Assembly (NCBI GenBank): GCA_902536205.1
Contig: CACAWM010000002.1
Location: 1 to 44,539, forward strand
Direction of reading: 5' to 3'
Length of the DNA stretch: 44,539 nt
Origin: an uncultured Pelagibacteraceae bacterium
Lineage (GTDB): Bacteria; Pseudomonadota; Alphaproteobacteria; Pelagibacterales; Pelagibacteraceae
The position numbers and the translations under genes were made by a program. Under the pieces are notes generated by a model that made no database searches, was not told the DNA's origin, and saw only the letters and a program-made list of their open reading frames with translations. Below, one piece after another: positions 17,828 to 29,079 of this stretch; within the stretch, counting starts at the first letter, position 1, and every line of letters begins with the position of its first letter.

Positions 17828-19387
17828 ATGATAAAAAGAGTTTATAGGTTATTTCAAATTGCTAGAAAACTTTCCACATCAGGTGCAATTGATACAATTA
17901 ATCAAGTGTATCAAATACCAATATCAATAAATTTATTTTTTAGTTTAATTTCTATAGGTTCAAAAAATGTTCGTTTGCAGAATAACAATCCAGGTCAAAA
18001 TCTTTGTGAAGCACTCCAAGGCATGGGGACTACATTTATAAAGCTTGGACAATTTTTAGCTACTCGGCCAGATATAATTGGTGAAGAGATGGCAAAAGAA
18101 TTAGAAAAACTTCAAGATAAAGTTCCAGCATTTGAACTTTATGAAGCAAAGAAAATGATTAAAAAAGAAATTGGTGAGGTTCAATATCAAAATATTATTG
18201 AAATTGGTGAACCAATAGCGGCAGCATCTATTGCCCAGGTTCATTTTGCTAAAATTAAAAATGAAAATCAAGAGAAGCAAGTAGCAATAAAAATCTTGCG
18301 GCCAGATATAGAGCAATTATTTAATGAGGAGTTGGATGCCCTAATGTTGTTTGCATATATTCTTGAAAATACAATTTCAAAAGCTAAAAGATTGAAGCTG
18401 GTTGAAGTCGTGCATCTTTTAAGAGAAATTACCAATATTGAAATGGATCTTCGATTTGAAGCAGCTGCTGCTAACGAACTATACGAAAATACTAAACTAG
18501 ATAAAGGATTTAATGTACCTAAGATCTACTGGAATTATACAACAAAGAAAATACTTACTTTAGATAAAGTCAATGGTATCTCGATTAGAGAACAAGGTAA
18601 ATTAGAGGAACAAGGTATAAATTTAAAACACTTAGCAGAAAATTTAATTCAGCATTTTTTAAAACAAGCAGTTAGAGATGGTTTTTTTCACGGCGATATG
18701 CACCAAGGAAATTTGTTTGTAGATCCAAAAGGTAATATTGTTCCTGTTGATTTTGGTATTATGGGTAGACTAGATAAGAATAATAGAAAATTTTTAGCTG
18801 AAATTTTATATGGGTTCATACAAAGGGATTATGTCAAAGTTGCGGAAGTTCATTTTCAGGCAGGATTGGTTCCTCAAAATGCGTCTAAAGACGAATTTGC
18901 TCAAGCATTACGCTCTGTAGGTGAACCGATTTTTGGTCAATCTATCAAAGATATCTCTGGCGGAAATTTGCTCGCTCAACTCTTTGAGATTACGGAAAAA
19001 TTCAATATGGCTACGCAACCTCCACTATTGTTACTTCAAAAAACAATGGTCGTTGTGGAGGGAGTTGCCAGAAAATTATATCCGGAGACAAATATTTGGG
19101 AGGTGTCTAAACCTGTTTTGGAAGATTGGCTAAAAAATTTAAAAAGTCCTAAATCGACGATTAATACAGCTTTAAATACATCTGCTGAAATATTGAAAAG
19201 AATACCTGATTTTCCAGGTTTGATGGATAAGGCAGAATATGCATTAAAACTTGTGGCTGAAGGAAAATTAAATTTAGGCATAAATAACAAAAACTTAGAA
19301 ATTGAACAAATGAGATTAAAAAACTTTAGAAATAATGTTGTAATAAGTTTATTTGGTATTGTAATTGTCGTCTTGTTAGTATTTTAA
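17828..19387 (+). CDS. ubiB: Ubiquinone biosynthesis ATPase/kinase-like UbiB
   Basis: Atypical ABC1/ADCK-family protein, 519 aa, needed for ubiquinone synthesis, probably as an ATPase that helps present lipid intermediates. The KxGQ motif is in FIKLGQFLATRPD (about 72-75), the alanine-rich loop in EPIAAASIAQVHFA and the catalytic-loop region in FFHGDMHQGNLFVDPKGNIVPVDFGIMG. A single C-terminal transmembrane helix (NNVVISLFGIVIVVLLVF) anchors it. It abuts ubiE upstream, and coaBC starts 9 bp downstream. Confidence 0.96.
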   Translation: MIKRVYRLFQIARKLSTSGAIDTINQVYQIPISINLFFSLISIGSKNVRLQNNNPGQNLCEALQGMGTTFIKLGQFLATRPDIIGEEMAKELEKLQDKVPAFELYEAKKMIKKEIGEVQYQNIIEIGEPIAAASIAQVHFAKIKNENQEKQVAIKILRPDIEQLFNEELDALMLFAYILENTISKAKRLKLVEVVHLLREITNIEMDLRFEAAAANELYENTKLDKGFNVPKIYWNYTTKKILTLDKVNGISIREQGKLEEQGINLKHLAENLIQHFLKQAVRDGFFHGDMHQGNLFVDPKGNIVPVDFGIMGRLDKNNRKFLAEILYGFIQRDYVKVAEVHFQAGLVPQNASKDEFAQALRSVGEPIFGQSIKDISGGNLLAQLFEITEKFNMATQPPLLLLQKTMVVVEGVARKLYPETNIWEVSKPVLEDWLKNLKSPKSTINTALNTSAEILKRIPDFPGLMDKAEYALKLVAEGKLNLGINNKNLEIEQMRLKNFRNNVVISLFGIVIVVLLVF

Positions 19388-19396
19388 TCTCAGATA

Positions 19397-20623
19397 ATGA
19401 CATTAAAAAATAAAAAAATTTTAATAATTGTAGGTGGTGGTATAGCCGCCTACAAATCACTTGATTTAATTAGATTATTAAAAAAAAATAATGTTGAAGT
19501 AAAAACTATTCTCACAAAAAGTGGAAGGGAATTTGTTACACCTTTGTCTTTATCAACTTTAACTAAATCAAAAACATTTGAGAATATGTTCGATAGTGAA
19601 ACAGAAGCAGAGATAGATCACATAGCTCTATCTAGATGGGCTGATATTATAATAGTAATGCCAACTACTGCCAATTTTATGAGCAAACTATCAATAGGTA
19701 AAGCTGAAGACTTAGCTACTACTGTTTTGCTAGCTGCAGACAAAGATATTATCTTAGTTCCGGCAATGAATGTTAGGATGTGGTTACATAAAGCTACTCA
19801 GTCAAATCTTAAAATTTTACAGGAATTTGGTTATCTATTTGTAGGACCTGAAAAAGGTGAAATGGCTTGTGGAGAGTTCGGAGAAGGTAAGATGTCAAGT
19901 CCAAGACAAATTCTTTCATATTTAAAAAATTATTTTGATAAAAGAAATATTGTTAAAGATAAAAACTTTAAAGCCTTAGTGACTGCAGGACCTACACGAG
20001 AATACATTGACCCGATAAGATATATTTCTAATGAGTCAAGCGGTAAACAAGGTTATGAAATTGCTGTAGCACTTAATAAACTTGGGGTAAAAACAGTATT
20101 AATAACCGGGCCCTCTAAACTGACGGCACCAAAAGGTATTAAAGTAAAAAGAATAATATCCGCAGAAGAAATGCTTAATGAAGTTAAAAAGTCTTTACCT
20201 GTAGATTTAGCTGTATGCACAGCAGCCGTGGCTGATTTCAAGCCAGCTGAAAAAAGTAAAAATAAGATTAAAAAAGATGAATTAAATTTCAAATCAATAA
20301 ATTTTATTAAGAATGATGATATTTTAGATTTTTTATCAAAAGATAATAAAAATAGGCCTAAAATAGTTGCTGGTTTTTCTGCAGAAACTAAAAATGTAAT
20401 TAAAAATTCTTCATTAAAAATGAAAAATAAAAATTGTGATTTAATTTTTGCTAATGATGTTTCTAGAAAAGATATTGGTTTTAATTCAGACTTTAATAAA
20501 GTTTCAGTAATAGATCAAAAAGGAAATATAAAAATAATACCAAAAAATAGAAAAAGTTTTATTGCTAATAAAATAGCTCACATCTTATTAGATAAATTAC
20601 TTGATGACAGAAATTTTAATTAA
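19397..20623 (+). CDS. coaBC: Bifunctional phosphopantothenoylcysteine synthetase/decarboxylase
   Basis: Two-step coenzyme A enzyme, 408 aa. The N-terminal flavin-dependent decarboxylase (CoaC) shows GGGIAAYKSLDLIR, HIALSRWAD with the active-site His, VPAMNVRMW and GEMACGEFGEGKM with the catalytic Cys. The C-terminal synthetase (CoaB) shows VTAGPTREYIDPIRYISNESSGKQG, CTAAVADFKP and a Lys-rich NKIKKDE. Both halves are complete. Its 3' end overlaps the dut start by 20 bp. Confidence 0.97.
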   Translation: MTLKNKKILIIVGGGIAAYKSLDLIRLLKKNNVEVKTILTKSGREFVTPLSLSTLTKSKTFENMFDSETEAEIDHIALSRWADIIIVMPTTANFMSKLSIGKAEDLATTVLLAADKDIILVPAMNVRMWLHKATQSNLKILQEFGYLFVGPEKGEMACGEFGEGKMSSPRQILSYLKNYFDKRNIVKDKNFKALVTAGPTREYIDPIRYISNESSGKQGYEIAVALNKLGVKTVLITGPSKLTAPKGIKVKRIISAEEMLNEVKKSLPVDLAVCTAAVADFKPAEKSKNKIKKDELNFKSINFIKNDDILDFLSKDNKNRPKIVAGFSAETKNVIKNSSLKMKNKNCDLIFANDVSRKDIGFNSDFNKVSVIDQKGNIKIIPKNRKSFIANKIAHILLDKLLDDRNFN

Positions 20624-21044
20624 GCGATTATCTGATAATGTCTCATTACCTAAATATGAAACAGAGGAATCATCGGGTATGGACCTTGCTGCAAATATTA
20701 ATGAAAAAATTGAAATTAAACCAGGTACCACCGCTATAGTTCCAACTGGAATATCAGTATCTATTCCAAAAAATTTCGAAATTCAAATCAGGCCTAGATC
20801 TGGTTTGGCAGCAAAAAACCAAATAAGTGTATTAAATACTCCTGGCACGATTGATGCTGACTATAGAGGAGAAATAAAGGTAATATTGATAAACTTGGGA
20901 ACTAAAAGCTTTATGATTGAAAACGGAACGCGTATAGCACAAATGGTTTTATGCCCTATTGTTAAAGCGAAATTAAAAGAAGTAAAAATACTCAAAAGCA
21001 CAAAACGTGGTTCTGGTGGATTTGGATCAACTGGAACTAAATAA
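20604..21044 (+). CDS. dut: dUTP diphosphatase
   Basis: Trimeric dUTPase, 146 aa, which removes dUTP and makes dUMP for thymidylate synthesis. All five motifs are visible: SSGMDLAA, RPRSGLAAK, NTPGTIDADYRGEI, NGTRIAQMV and the C-terminal RGSGGFGSTG. I chose the ATG at 20604 (MTEILIKRL); the TTG just before it is less likely. It lies inside the end of coaBC, consistent with translational coupling. coaBC-dut is a widely conserved pair. Confidence 0.97.
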   Translation: MTEILIKRLSDNVSLPKYETEESSGMDLAANINEKIEIKPGTTAIVPTGISVSIPKNFEIQIRPRSGLAAKNQISVLNTPGTIDADYRGEIKVILINLGTKSFMIENGTRIAQMVLCPIVKAKLKEVKILKSTKRGSGGFGSTGTK

Positions 21045-21047
21045 TAA

Positions 21048-21791
21048 ATGAATTTAAAAGAATTTAAAAGATTTGAAAAACAAATTGTTTTAAAAAAAAT
21101 TGGAATCTCTGGTCAAAAAAAAATAAAGAAAGCAAAATTGCTCATTGTAGGAGTGGGTGGCTTAGGATGTCCATTGATTTCTTACCTGGCAGCATCAGGT
21201 ATTGGAAGCATGTGCATTGTAGACCCTGATAAAGTAGAACTAAGCAATTTAAATAGACAAATATTATTTAATAATAGTGATTTAAATAAATATAAAGTTT
21301 TACAAGCAAAAAAAAAAATTATTCAAATTTATAAAAATATAAAAATAAAAACTATTAAATCAAAAGTTAACTCTAAAAATATCAGATCTATACTTAAAAA
21401 TTATGAAATTGTCTGTGATGGAACGGATAACTATGAGACAAGATATTTAATAAATGATTTTTGTAAAAAAAATAAAAAGATTTTAATCTCAGCTGCTATA
21501 AGTCGGTTTGATGGACATCTATTTAAATTTAATTTTAAAAAAAAAGGTCCATGTTACAGATGCTTTATGCCAGAATACCCGAATTTAAAGAATAATTGTG
21601 AAACAGATGGTATTTTTTCACCAGTTGCAGGAGTTATGGGATCAATTCAAGCAAACGAAGTGTTAAAAACAATTTTAAATTTAAAAAATGACTTAAGTAC
21701 CAATATGTTAATTTTCAATTCTTTGGGAGTGAACTTAAGAAAGGTGAAAATTAGTGTAAATAAAGATTGTATAAATAAATGCAAAAACTAA
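21048..21791 (+). CDS. moeB: MoeB/ThiF-type sulfur-carrier adenylyltransferase
   Basis: E1-like enzyme, 247 aa, that adenylates the C-terminal glycine of a small sulfur carrier (MoaD or ThiS). The nucleotide-binding loop is GVGGLG (35-40), followed by DPDKVELSNLNRQILF, DGTDNYETRYLINDFC and the candidate active-site Cys in NNCETDGIFSPVAGVMG. Two Cys-x2-Cys zinc knuckles are present (CYRC near 177 and the last CINKC). No rhodanese domain is attached. Sequence alone does not decide between the molybdopterin and thiamin pathways. It lies 3 bp after dut and overlaps the next gene. Confidence 0.88.
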   Translation: MNLKEFKRFEKQIVLKKIGISGQKKIKKAKLLIVGVGGLGCPLISYLAASGIGSMCIVDPDKVELSNLNRQILFNNSDLNKYKVLQAKKKIIQIYKNIKIKTIKSKVNSKNIRSILKNYEIVCDGTDNYETRYLINDFCKKNKKILISAAISRFDGHLFKFNFKKKGPCYRCFMPEYPNLKNNCETDGIFSPVAGVMGSIQANEVLKTILNLKNDLSTNMLIFNSLGVNLRKVKISVNKDCINKCKN

Positions 21792-22222
21792 GTTTTTTAT
21801 TAATAATTTTTTTCTTTTTTCAAAATTTATACGCTAAAGAAGAATATTTTCTCACATTAAGAAATGAAAAAGTTAATTTGCGTCAAGGACCATCTTTTGA
21901 TTACCCTGTTAAAATTTTCTACAATAAAAAGTTTCTGCCTGTTTTAATTCAAGATAAATCTGATAACTTTAGAAAGATAAGAGATCATGAAAATAATACT
22001 GGTTGGGTTCATATTTCGCAATTATCAAAAAAGAAGGCAGCTATTACAATTGATGATGACGTATTAGTTTTTAATAAACCTTCTATTTATTCAATTCCAA
22101 AAGTAATACTTAAAAAAGGACGTCTATGTAAAATTAGAAAATGTAAAAATGAATGGTGTTATATAAATGTAGATAAATTTAAAGGTTGGGTTAAAAAACA
22201 AAGCTTATGGGGATTATTGTAA
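21779..22222 (+). CDS. Exported bacterial SH3-domain protein
   Basis: 147 aa with a signal peptide (MQKLSFLLIIFFFFQNLYA). Two SH3-like modules follow: the first has VNLRQGPSFDYPVKIFY, the second VLVFNKPSIYSIPKVILKKG through WCYINVDKFKGWVKKQSLWG. Such proteins (SH3_3/SH3b type) are periplasmic and usually linked to cell-wall binding. The precise function is unknown. The ATG lies within the last codons of moeB (13-bp overlap), making it the last gene of the ubiE run. It ends 3 bp from a convergent gene. Confidence 0.85.
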   Translation: MQKLSFLLIIFFFFQNLYAKEEYFLTLRNEKVNLRQGPSFDYPVKIFYNKKFLPVLIQDKSDNFRKIRDHENNTGWVHISQLSKKKAAITIDDDVLVFNKPSIYSIPKVILKKGRLCKIRKCKNEWCYINVDKFKGWVKKQSLWGLL

Positions 22223-22225
22223 ATT

Positions 22226-22447
22226 TTATTTAATATATTTGGTCCACATTTTATCAAGCAAATAATACCAAAATCCATTAATTGTAGGTTCTACAAGAGC
22301 CACTAGTCCTGCTTCCCATAAACTGGCGCCTGTTAAGACTGATACAACTGTCATTGCTATACAAACATGTCCAATAGTATAAACTAATGCTCTTCCAGCG
22401 CTTGTACTTGCAATTACTTTAAATATTCCTCTACTAAATTCAGTCAT
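22226..22447 (-). CDS. Small DUF2061 membrane protein
   Basis: 73 aa with two hydrophobic helices (about 18-40 and 44-60). The pattern of GRALVYTIGHVCIAMTVVSVLTG, then EAGLVALVEPTINGFWYYLLDKMW matches the DUF2061 family of predicted inner-membrane proteins. Its function is not known. It follows the oxygenase gene by 8 bp on the same strand, so it is probably part of the katG transcript. Confidence 0.8.
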   Translation of the reverse strand: MTEFSRGIFKVIASTSAGRALVYTIGHVCIAMTVVSVLTGASLWEAGLVALVEPTINGFWYYLLDKMWTKYIK

Positions 22448-22455
22448 TTTTCAGA

Positions 22456-23060
22456 TTAATTAATTTTTTTTTCAAAAGGATTTTCTAAAACGCAAGCAAC
22501 TAAGTGAATTCTATCTTGTTCCCCTCCATTAAAAAAATTATGGTATTTTGTATTGTTAGTAATAGTTACAGATCCGTCTGCCGGCATATGCTTTGCAATA
22601 TCCTCAATAACCATTTTACATCCAGGATTTGTAATTATGGGAACATGAAGTCTCGGTTCTGGATCTCTATGCCAACTTAATGTAGACCTAGGTTCTTTTA
22701 ATAAAATTCTCACTCTTCCAAGTTTAAATTTTTTTTTTAACGTGTTATAAACTTCTTCTAAATACGTATTTTTAAATTCAGGTACAATTTCCGTATATTT
22801 TGACTCATCTATTGATTTGTCTCTTTTGACCTCTTTCCCGGACTCATCAGGAAATGTCCAGTACTCACCTCTTACATTGTGTCCTTTTATCGAACCTACA
22901 TCTCCTGGGATTCTATTGATTGGGATAGCAGCAAAATTTGTAATTCCTAATGTATTAAACTTTTTTTGTTTAAGAACTCTATCAAGTTCTGCTCTTAATT
23001 TTTTGATGTCAAATGTAATATTCGGAACTTTATAAAAATCGGAGGGGTATTGCTCATTCA

Positions 23061-23061
<1 letters not shown>
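22456..23061 (-). CDS. Aspartyl/asparaginyl beta-hydroxylase-like oxygenase
   Basis: 201 aa, resembling the Asp/Asn beta-hydroxylase domain (a cupin-fold 2-oxoglutarate/Fe(II) oxygenase). The central block LSWHRDPEPRLHVPIITNPG carries a probable iron-binding His, and a second His is in TKYHNFFNGGEQDRIHLVACV. RIHLV is the usual closing strand. The substrate is unknown; the length suggests a free-standing enzyme on a small molecule or peptide. Its ATG overlaps the katG stop (TAATG), so it is translationally coupled to the catalase-peroxidase. Family-level call only. Confidence 0.75.
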
Positions 23062-25235
<2,174 letters not shown>

Positions 25236-25257
25236 TTAATTCTAAAATATTTACTAG

Positions 25258-25274
25258 TTTATAATAATTCTAAA
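25258..25274. promoter_or_regulatory. Candidate Irr/PerR-like operator at katG
   Basis: TTTATAATAATTCTAAA, a near-perfect palindrome (TTTAKAAT-N-ATTMTAAA), 23 bp upstream of the katG ATG. The same 17 bp with one base changed occurs before irr (25728-25744), and similarity extends leftwards through TTACTA. It resembles both Irr iron-control elements and the PerR box. A TTGACA (minus strand, 25300-25295) lies just upstream and overlaps the irr stop codon, so the palindrome would cover the katG promoter start region. Confidence 0.6.
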
Positions 25275-25296
25275 GTAAAAAGCAAGCGACAAACTG

Positions 25297-25704
25297 TCAA
25301 TTCTTTAAATTTATAAATACCTCTACGTTTTTGATTTTCTTTCCATTTGGCGCTTTTGGAATTTTTTGGATAACAACTTCGCTTTCATCAATGTCGATTA
25401 ATTCGGAAGTTTCGCTATCATAAAAGTGGTGGTGATTGGTGATATTCGTATCAAAATAAGTTTTTTTTCCTCTAACATCTACTTCACTTAAATGGCCTGC
25501 TTTCTTGAAAGCATGAACTGTATTATAAATTGTTGCTAATGCAAATTTACAAGTTGTTTTTTTAGCTAAATGATTTTCTAGGCTCTCAACTGTAAAATGA
25601 AATGTTTTATCTCTTTCGAACAAAAATTTAGCAATTTCTACTCTCTGTTTAGTTGGTCTTAAGCCTGATGATCTTAATTTCTTTAAAATATCTACTTTTT
25701 TCAT
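25297..25704 (-). CDS. irr: Irr-type Fur-family regulator
   Basis: 135 aa winged-helix regulator. The N-terminal DNA-binding part has GLRPTKQRVEIAKFLF and FALATIYNTVHAFKKAGHL; the metal/haem-responsive part has KTYFDTNITNHHHFYD, with the HHH (91-93) typical of Irr. The Cys-x2-Cys structural zinc pairs of Fur/PerR are absent, again as in Irr. In Rhizobiales Irr senses haem and represses or activates iron genes under low iron. The gene lies directly upstream of katG (61 bp) and divergent from fabA, and a candidate operator stands before it, implying self-regulation. A PerR-like peroxide role is an alternative. Confidence 0.88.
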   Translation of the reverse strand: MKKVDILKKLRSSGLRPTKQRVEIAKFLFERDKTFHFTVESLENHLAKKTTCKFALATIYNTVHAFKKAGHLSEVDVRGKKTYFDTNITNHHHFYDSETSELIDIDESEVVIQKIPKAPNGKKIKNVEVFINLKN

Positions 25705-25727
25705 GTTTTTTTTTATATTTTTACTAC

Positions 25728-25744
25728 TTTATAATGATTCTAAA
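25728..25744. promoter_or_regulatory. Candidate Irr/PerR-like operator at irr/fabA
   Basis: TTTATAATGATTCTAAA, differing from the katG site at only one of 17 positions (the palindrome centre). It lies 24 bp before the irr ATG and 52 bp before the divergent fabA ATG, so it could act on irr itself and possibly on the fatty acid operon. The shared left flank (TTACTA, one base before the S of the longer match) extends the similarity to about 24 bp. Confidence 0.6.
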
Positions 25745-25795
25745 CACAAATATATATAAAACTTTTGTTAAATCAAGTAAAACAGTTTTTAAATC

Positions 25796-26299
25796 ATGCA
25801 AAAAAGCAGCTACAACTATGATGAATTAATTTCGTGTGGAGAGGGAAAATTATTCGGTGAAGGTAATGCTAAACTTCCATTACCTCCAATGTTAATGTTT
25901 GACAGAATTACTGAAATTAAAGAGGATGCTGGAGAATTTAAAAAAGGATTTATCAAAGCCGAACTTGATATCAAAGATAACTTATGGTTTTTTGATTGTC
26001 ACTTTCAGAAAGACCCGGTAATGCCAGGATGTTTAGGGTTAGATGCTATGTGGCAATTAGTTGGATTTTACTTAGGATGGATAGGAGAACCAGGAAAGGG
26101 CAGAGCTTTAGGAGTTAATTCCGTAAAATTTACAGGTGAAGTTTTAAAAAATATAAATATAGCTACATACGAAATAAATATGAAAAGAATATTAAAAAAA
26201 GAGGGAACAGCTGTGGGACTAGCAAATGGATTATTAAGTGCCGATGGTAAGATTATTTACCGTGCAGAAAATTTAAAAGTAGGATTGTTTAAATCATGA
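25796..26299 (+). CDS. fabA: 3-hydroxydecanoyl-ACP dehydratase/isomerase FabA
   Basis: Dehydratase and trans-2/cis-3 isomerase that starts unsaturated fatty acid synthesis, 167 aa. The catalytic His69 is in [24 protein letters not shown], with Asp83 as partner. The N-terminal [13 protein letters not shown] and [14 protein letters not shown] are family blocks. It forms an operon with fabB (4-bp overlap ATGA) and fabI. irr beside fabA-fabB-fabI is a known alphaproteobacterial arrangement. Confidence 0.98.
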   Translation: MQKSSYNYDELISCGEGKLFGEGNAKLPLPPMLMFDRITEIKEDAGEFKKGFIKAELDIKDNLWFFDCHFQKDPVMPGCLGLDAMWQLVGFYLGWIGEPGKGRALGVNSVKFTGEVLKNINIATYEINMKRILKKEGTAVGLANGLLSADGKIIYRAENLKVGLFKS

Positions 26300-27507
26300 G
26301 AAGAGTAGTTATTTCAGGCCTTGGTATAGTGTCATGTCTTGGAAACAATCAAGAAGAAGTCCATCAGTCATTACTGAACTCAAAATCAGGTATTTCATAT
26401 GCTGAAGAATATAAAGAACATAATCTCAAAAGTCATATACACGGCAAACCCAATATTAAACTTTCAGATTTTGTTGATAGAAAAACAATTAGATTTATGG
26501 GTTCTGGTTCTGCTTACAATTATATAGCTATGAAAGAAGCTATTTCTGACTCTGGTTTAGAAAATAATGAAGTCAGTAATTATAAAACTGGAATTATAAT
26601 GGGTTCTGGCGGACCATCAATCGAGAATGTTATTCTTGCTGCAGACAAAACTAGAGCAAAGACTCCAAAATTAATGGGACCATTTATTGTTCCCCGAACA
26701 ATGGGGAGCACCGCTTCAGCCACACTAGCTGTACCATTTAAAATTAAGGGCACTAATTATACAATGAGTTCTGCTTGCGCTACGAGCGGTCATTGCATTG
26801 GGAATGCTATGGAATTAATTCAAATTGGTAAACAAGATATTATTTTTGCAGGAGGTAGCGAGGAGGTTCATTGGGCTATGACAGCAATGTTTGATGCCAT
26901 GACAGCATTATCTTCAAAGTATAACGATAAACCTAAAACTGCATCAAGAGCTTATGATAAAACTAGGGACGGATTTGTAATTGCGGGAGGTGCAGGTGTT
27001 TTAGTTCTTGAAGAATATGAACATGCGAAAGCAAGAGGAGCAAAAATTTATGCTGAACTAACTGGCTACGGTGCTACATCTGATGGATATGATATGGTTG
27101 CACCATCAGGTGAAGGAGCAGTAAGATGCATGCAAATGGCCATGGCTACTTCTAAAAATAAGATTGATTATATTAATACTCACGGTACATCAACTCCAGT
27201 AGGTGATATTACAGAATTAAATGCAGTTAAAAAAACTTTTGGTGAAAATATTCCAAAAATAAGTTCAACAAAATCTTTATCTGGGCATCCATTAGGGGCA
27301 GCATCAGTCCATGAAGCTATATACTGCTTGATTATGATGAAAAATAATTTTATTGCTGGATCAGCTAATATCAATGAGATTGATGATGAGGCCAAAAGAT
27401 TTCCTATAGTAACTAAAACTGAAAAAGGAGCATCACTAAACACGGTTATGTCTAATAGTTTTGGTTTTGGTGGAACTAACGCTGCATTAATTTTTGAAAA
27501 GGTTTAA
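26296..27507 (+). CDS. fabB: Beta-ketoacyl-ACP synthase I FabB
   Basis: Condensing enzyme that elongates the cis-3-decenoyl-ACP made by FabA, 403 aa. Active-site Cys161 is in [16 protein letters not shown], with the two histidines in [11 protein letters not shown] and [14 protein letters not shown]. The end [16 protein letters not shown] is the usual thiolase-fold closure. The FabA/FabB pair means the cell makes unsaturated fatty acids anaerobically, without a desaturase being needed. The ATG overlaps the fabA stop. Confidence 0.98.
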   Translation: MRRVVISGLGIVSCLGNNQEEVHQSLLNSKSGISYAEEYKEHNLKSHIHGKPNIKLSDFVDRKTIRFMGSGSAYNYIAMKEAISDSGLENNEVSNYKTGIIMGSGGPSIENVILAADKTRAKTPKLMGPFIVPRTMGSTASATLAVPFKIKGTNYTMSSACATSGHCIGNAMELIQIGKQDIIFAGGSEEVHWAMTAMFDAMTALSSKYNDKPKTASRAYDKTRDGFVIAGGAGVLVLEEYEHAKARGAKIYAELTGYGATSDGYDMVAPSGEGAVRCMQMAMATSKNKIDYINTHGTSTPVGDITELNAVKKTFGENIPKISSTKSLSGHPLGAASVHEAIYCLIMMKNNFIAGSANINEIDDEAKRFPIVTKTEKGASLNTVMSNSFGFGGTNAALIFEKV

Positions 27508-27509
27508 TT

Positions 27510-28295
27510 ATGAGTTTAATGAAAGGCAAAAAAGGATTAATTATGGGCGTAGCCAACGAAAGATCTATTGCCTGGGGAATTTCTCAAAAACTTGCAGAAG
27601 CTGGTGCAGAGCTGGCTTTTACTTATCTTGGTGATGCTTTAAAAAAAAGAGTAATACCTTTAGCAGAAAAATTAAATTCAAAGGTTACCTTTAGTTGTGA
27701 CGTAGAAAAAAAAGATGAAGTTGTGAAATTATTTGAGGATATTAAGGCGAAATGGGGTGAAATTGATTTTGTCGTTCATGCAGTAGCTTTTTCTGATAAG
27801 TCAGAATTATCTGGAGAATACTTAAACACTACTAGAGAAAATTTTCTGAGGAGTATGCTAATATCTTGCTTTTCTTTTACGGAAGTTTCTAAAGAGGCTT
27901 ATAAAGTTATGAAGGAAGGTGGAAGTTTATTAACTCTTACTTATGAGTCAGCTAAAGCTATTCCTAATTATAATGTTATGGGAGTTTGTAAATCTGCTTT
28001 AGAAGCTAGCGTAAAATATTTAGCAAGAGATCTTGGTCCAAAAAAAATTAGAGTTAATGCCATAAGCGCGGGTCCAATTAAAACTTTAGCTGCATCAGCA
28101 ATAGGAGATGCGAAATTTTTGTACAAATGGAATGAAGATCACTCCTTTTTAAAAAGAAATGTAGATATTCACGACGTTGGGAATTCAGCTTTATACTTAC
28201 TTAGCAATCTTGCAGCTGGCGTTACTGGTGAAATTCATTATGTAGATGCTGGATATAATAAAGTTGGAATGCCTGATCCAAAAAATATCACCTAA
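27510..28295 (+). CDS. fabI: NADH-dependent enoyl-ACP reductase FabI
   Basis: Last step of each fatty acid elongation cycle, 261 aa. The nucleotide loop is IMGVANERSIAWG (11-23), and the catalytic tyrosine pair and lysine are in LTYESAKAIPNYNVMGVCK (Tyr154-x6-Lys161). The segment INAISAGPIKTLAASAIG is typical of FabI rather than other short-chain dehydrogenases. It starts 2 bp after fabB. Its last 8 bases overlap the convergent downstream gene, leaving no room for an ordinary terminator. Confidence 0.98.
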   Translation: MSLMKGKKGLIMGVANERSIAWGISQKLAEAGAELAFTYLGDALKKRVIPLAEKLNSKVTFSCDVEKKDEVVKLFEDIKAKWGEIDFVVHAVAFSDKSELSGEYLNTTRENFLRSMLISCFSFTEVSKEAYKVMKEGGSLLTLTYESAKAIPNYNVMGVCKSALEASVKYLARDLGPKKIRVNAISAGPIKTLAASAIGDAKFLYKWNEDHSFLKRNVDIHDVGNSALYLLSNLAAGVTGEIHYVDAGYNKVGMPDPKNIT

Positions 28296-29061
28296 TAAAT
28301 CGTACACATTTTATTATTTTTTCTACCAAATAATTAGTAACAAGCTTAAAGCTGTTTTGTTTATTGAGTTTAATTATATCATTAAAATTAGAAATCTTTT
28401 CTTGATTTTTATTTATAAAATTTTCAAATTTATCAAAATAATTATCGTTCCAATTATTTAAATGAATTTGTGTAGATTGGATGCCAAAAGGTAAAAATAT
28501 TTCTTTATAAAATAATTGTGGAATAAATAATATTTCATTTTTGTAAAAAGGGAATAACCCATAACCATCAATTATTATCTTAATATTTACATCCTTAAGA
28601 GCTTTAAGTGTATTATGATCATAAATATGATTTGGCGCGAAAAAGCTTCTAACTTCCAAATTTTTTTTTTTAAACTCATTCAAGCCAAGTTTAATCTTTT
28701 GAAGTTGTTGAGAATAATCTAGACCATAAAATTCTGATTTACCTCCGTAATTGAATATATCTTTTTTATCAGAAGTTTGTGTGTATAAATGATTATAACC
28801 ATGCATGGTTATTTCCCACCCCTTGTCCTGCCAATTTTTTACTCGCTCCCAAAAATTTTGATTTCTAGGGAAACTAAAAAGATTTGGGTCTTTGTTAAGT
28901 GGAATAACTCCCAGGAGAGGTTTTATATTTTTCTTATCAAATAACTTCTCACATTTATCCATATGTTTCCAATTCATATTTTCTGCGACATCATCTATGC
29001 GAATTAGAAGTTTTGTATATTTTGCAATTTTTTCTTTAATATTATTTAACATATGTAACAT
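28288..29061 (-). CDS. DUF2334 polysaccharide-deacetylase-like protein
   Basis: 257 aa, resembling the DUF2334 branch of the carbohydrate esterase/NodB fold. Putative metal-binding acids are in LLIRIDDVAENM (about 18-29), a histidine pair is in WEITMHGYNHLY, and SFFAPNHIYDHNTLKAL gives another catalytic-type block. There is no signal peptide, so it would act inside the cell, perhaps on a glycan precursor. It follows a GNAT-like gene by 18 bp on the same strand and overlaps fabI by 8 bp tail to tail. Very Lys/Asn/Ile-rich codon content suggests fast divergence. The substrate is unknown. Confidence 0.7.
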   Translation of the reverse strand: MLHMLNNIKEKIAKYTKLLIRIDDVAENMNWKHMDKCEKLFDKKNIKPLLGVIPLNKDPNLFSFPRNQNFWERVKNWQDKGWEITMHGYNHLYTQTSDKKDIFNYGGKSEFYGLDYSQQLQKIKLGLNEFKKKNLEVRSFFAPNHIYDHNTLKALKDVNIKIIIDGYGLFPFYKNEILFIPQLFYKEIFLPFGIQSTQIHLNNWNDNYFDKFENFINKNQEKISNFNDIIKLNKQNSFKLVTNYLVEKIIKCVRFIR

Positions 29062-29079
29062 TTAATATTTTAAACAAAC

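Noticed and set aside
28246..28461. 71-codon frame spanning the fabI end
   Set aside because: It overlaps fabI and the convergent DUF2334 gene out of frame and is a low-complexity Ile/Phe/Lys string.
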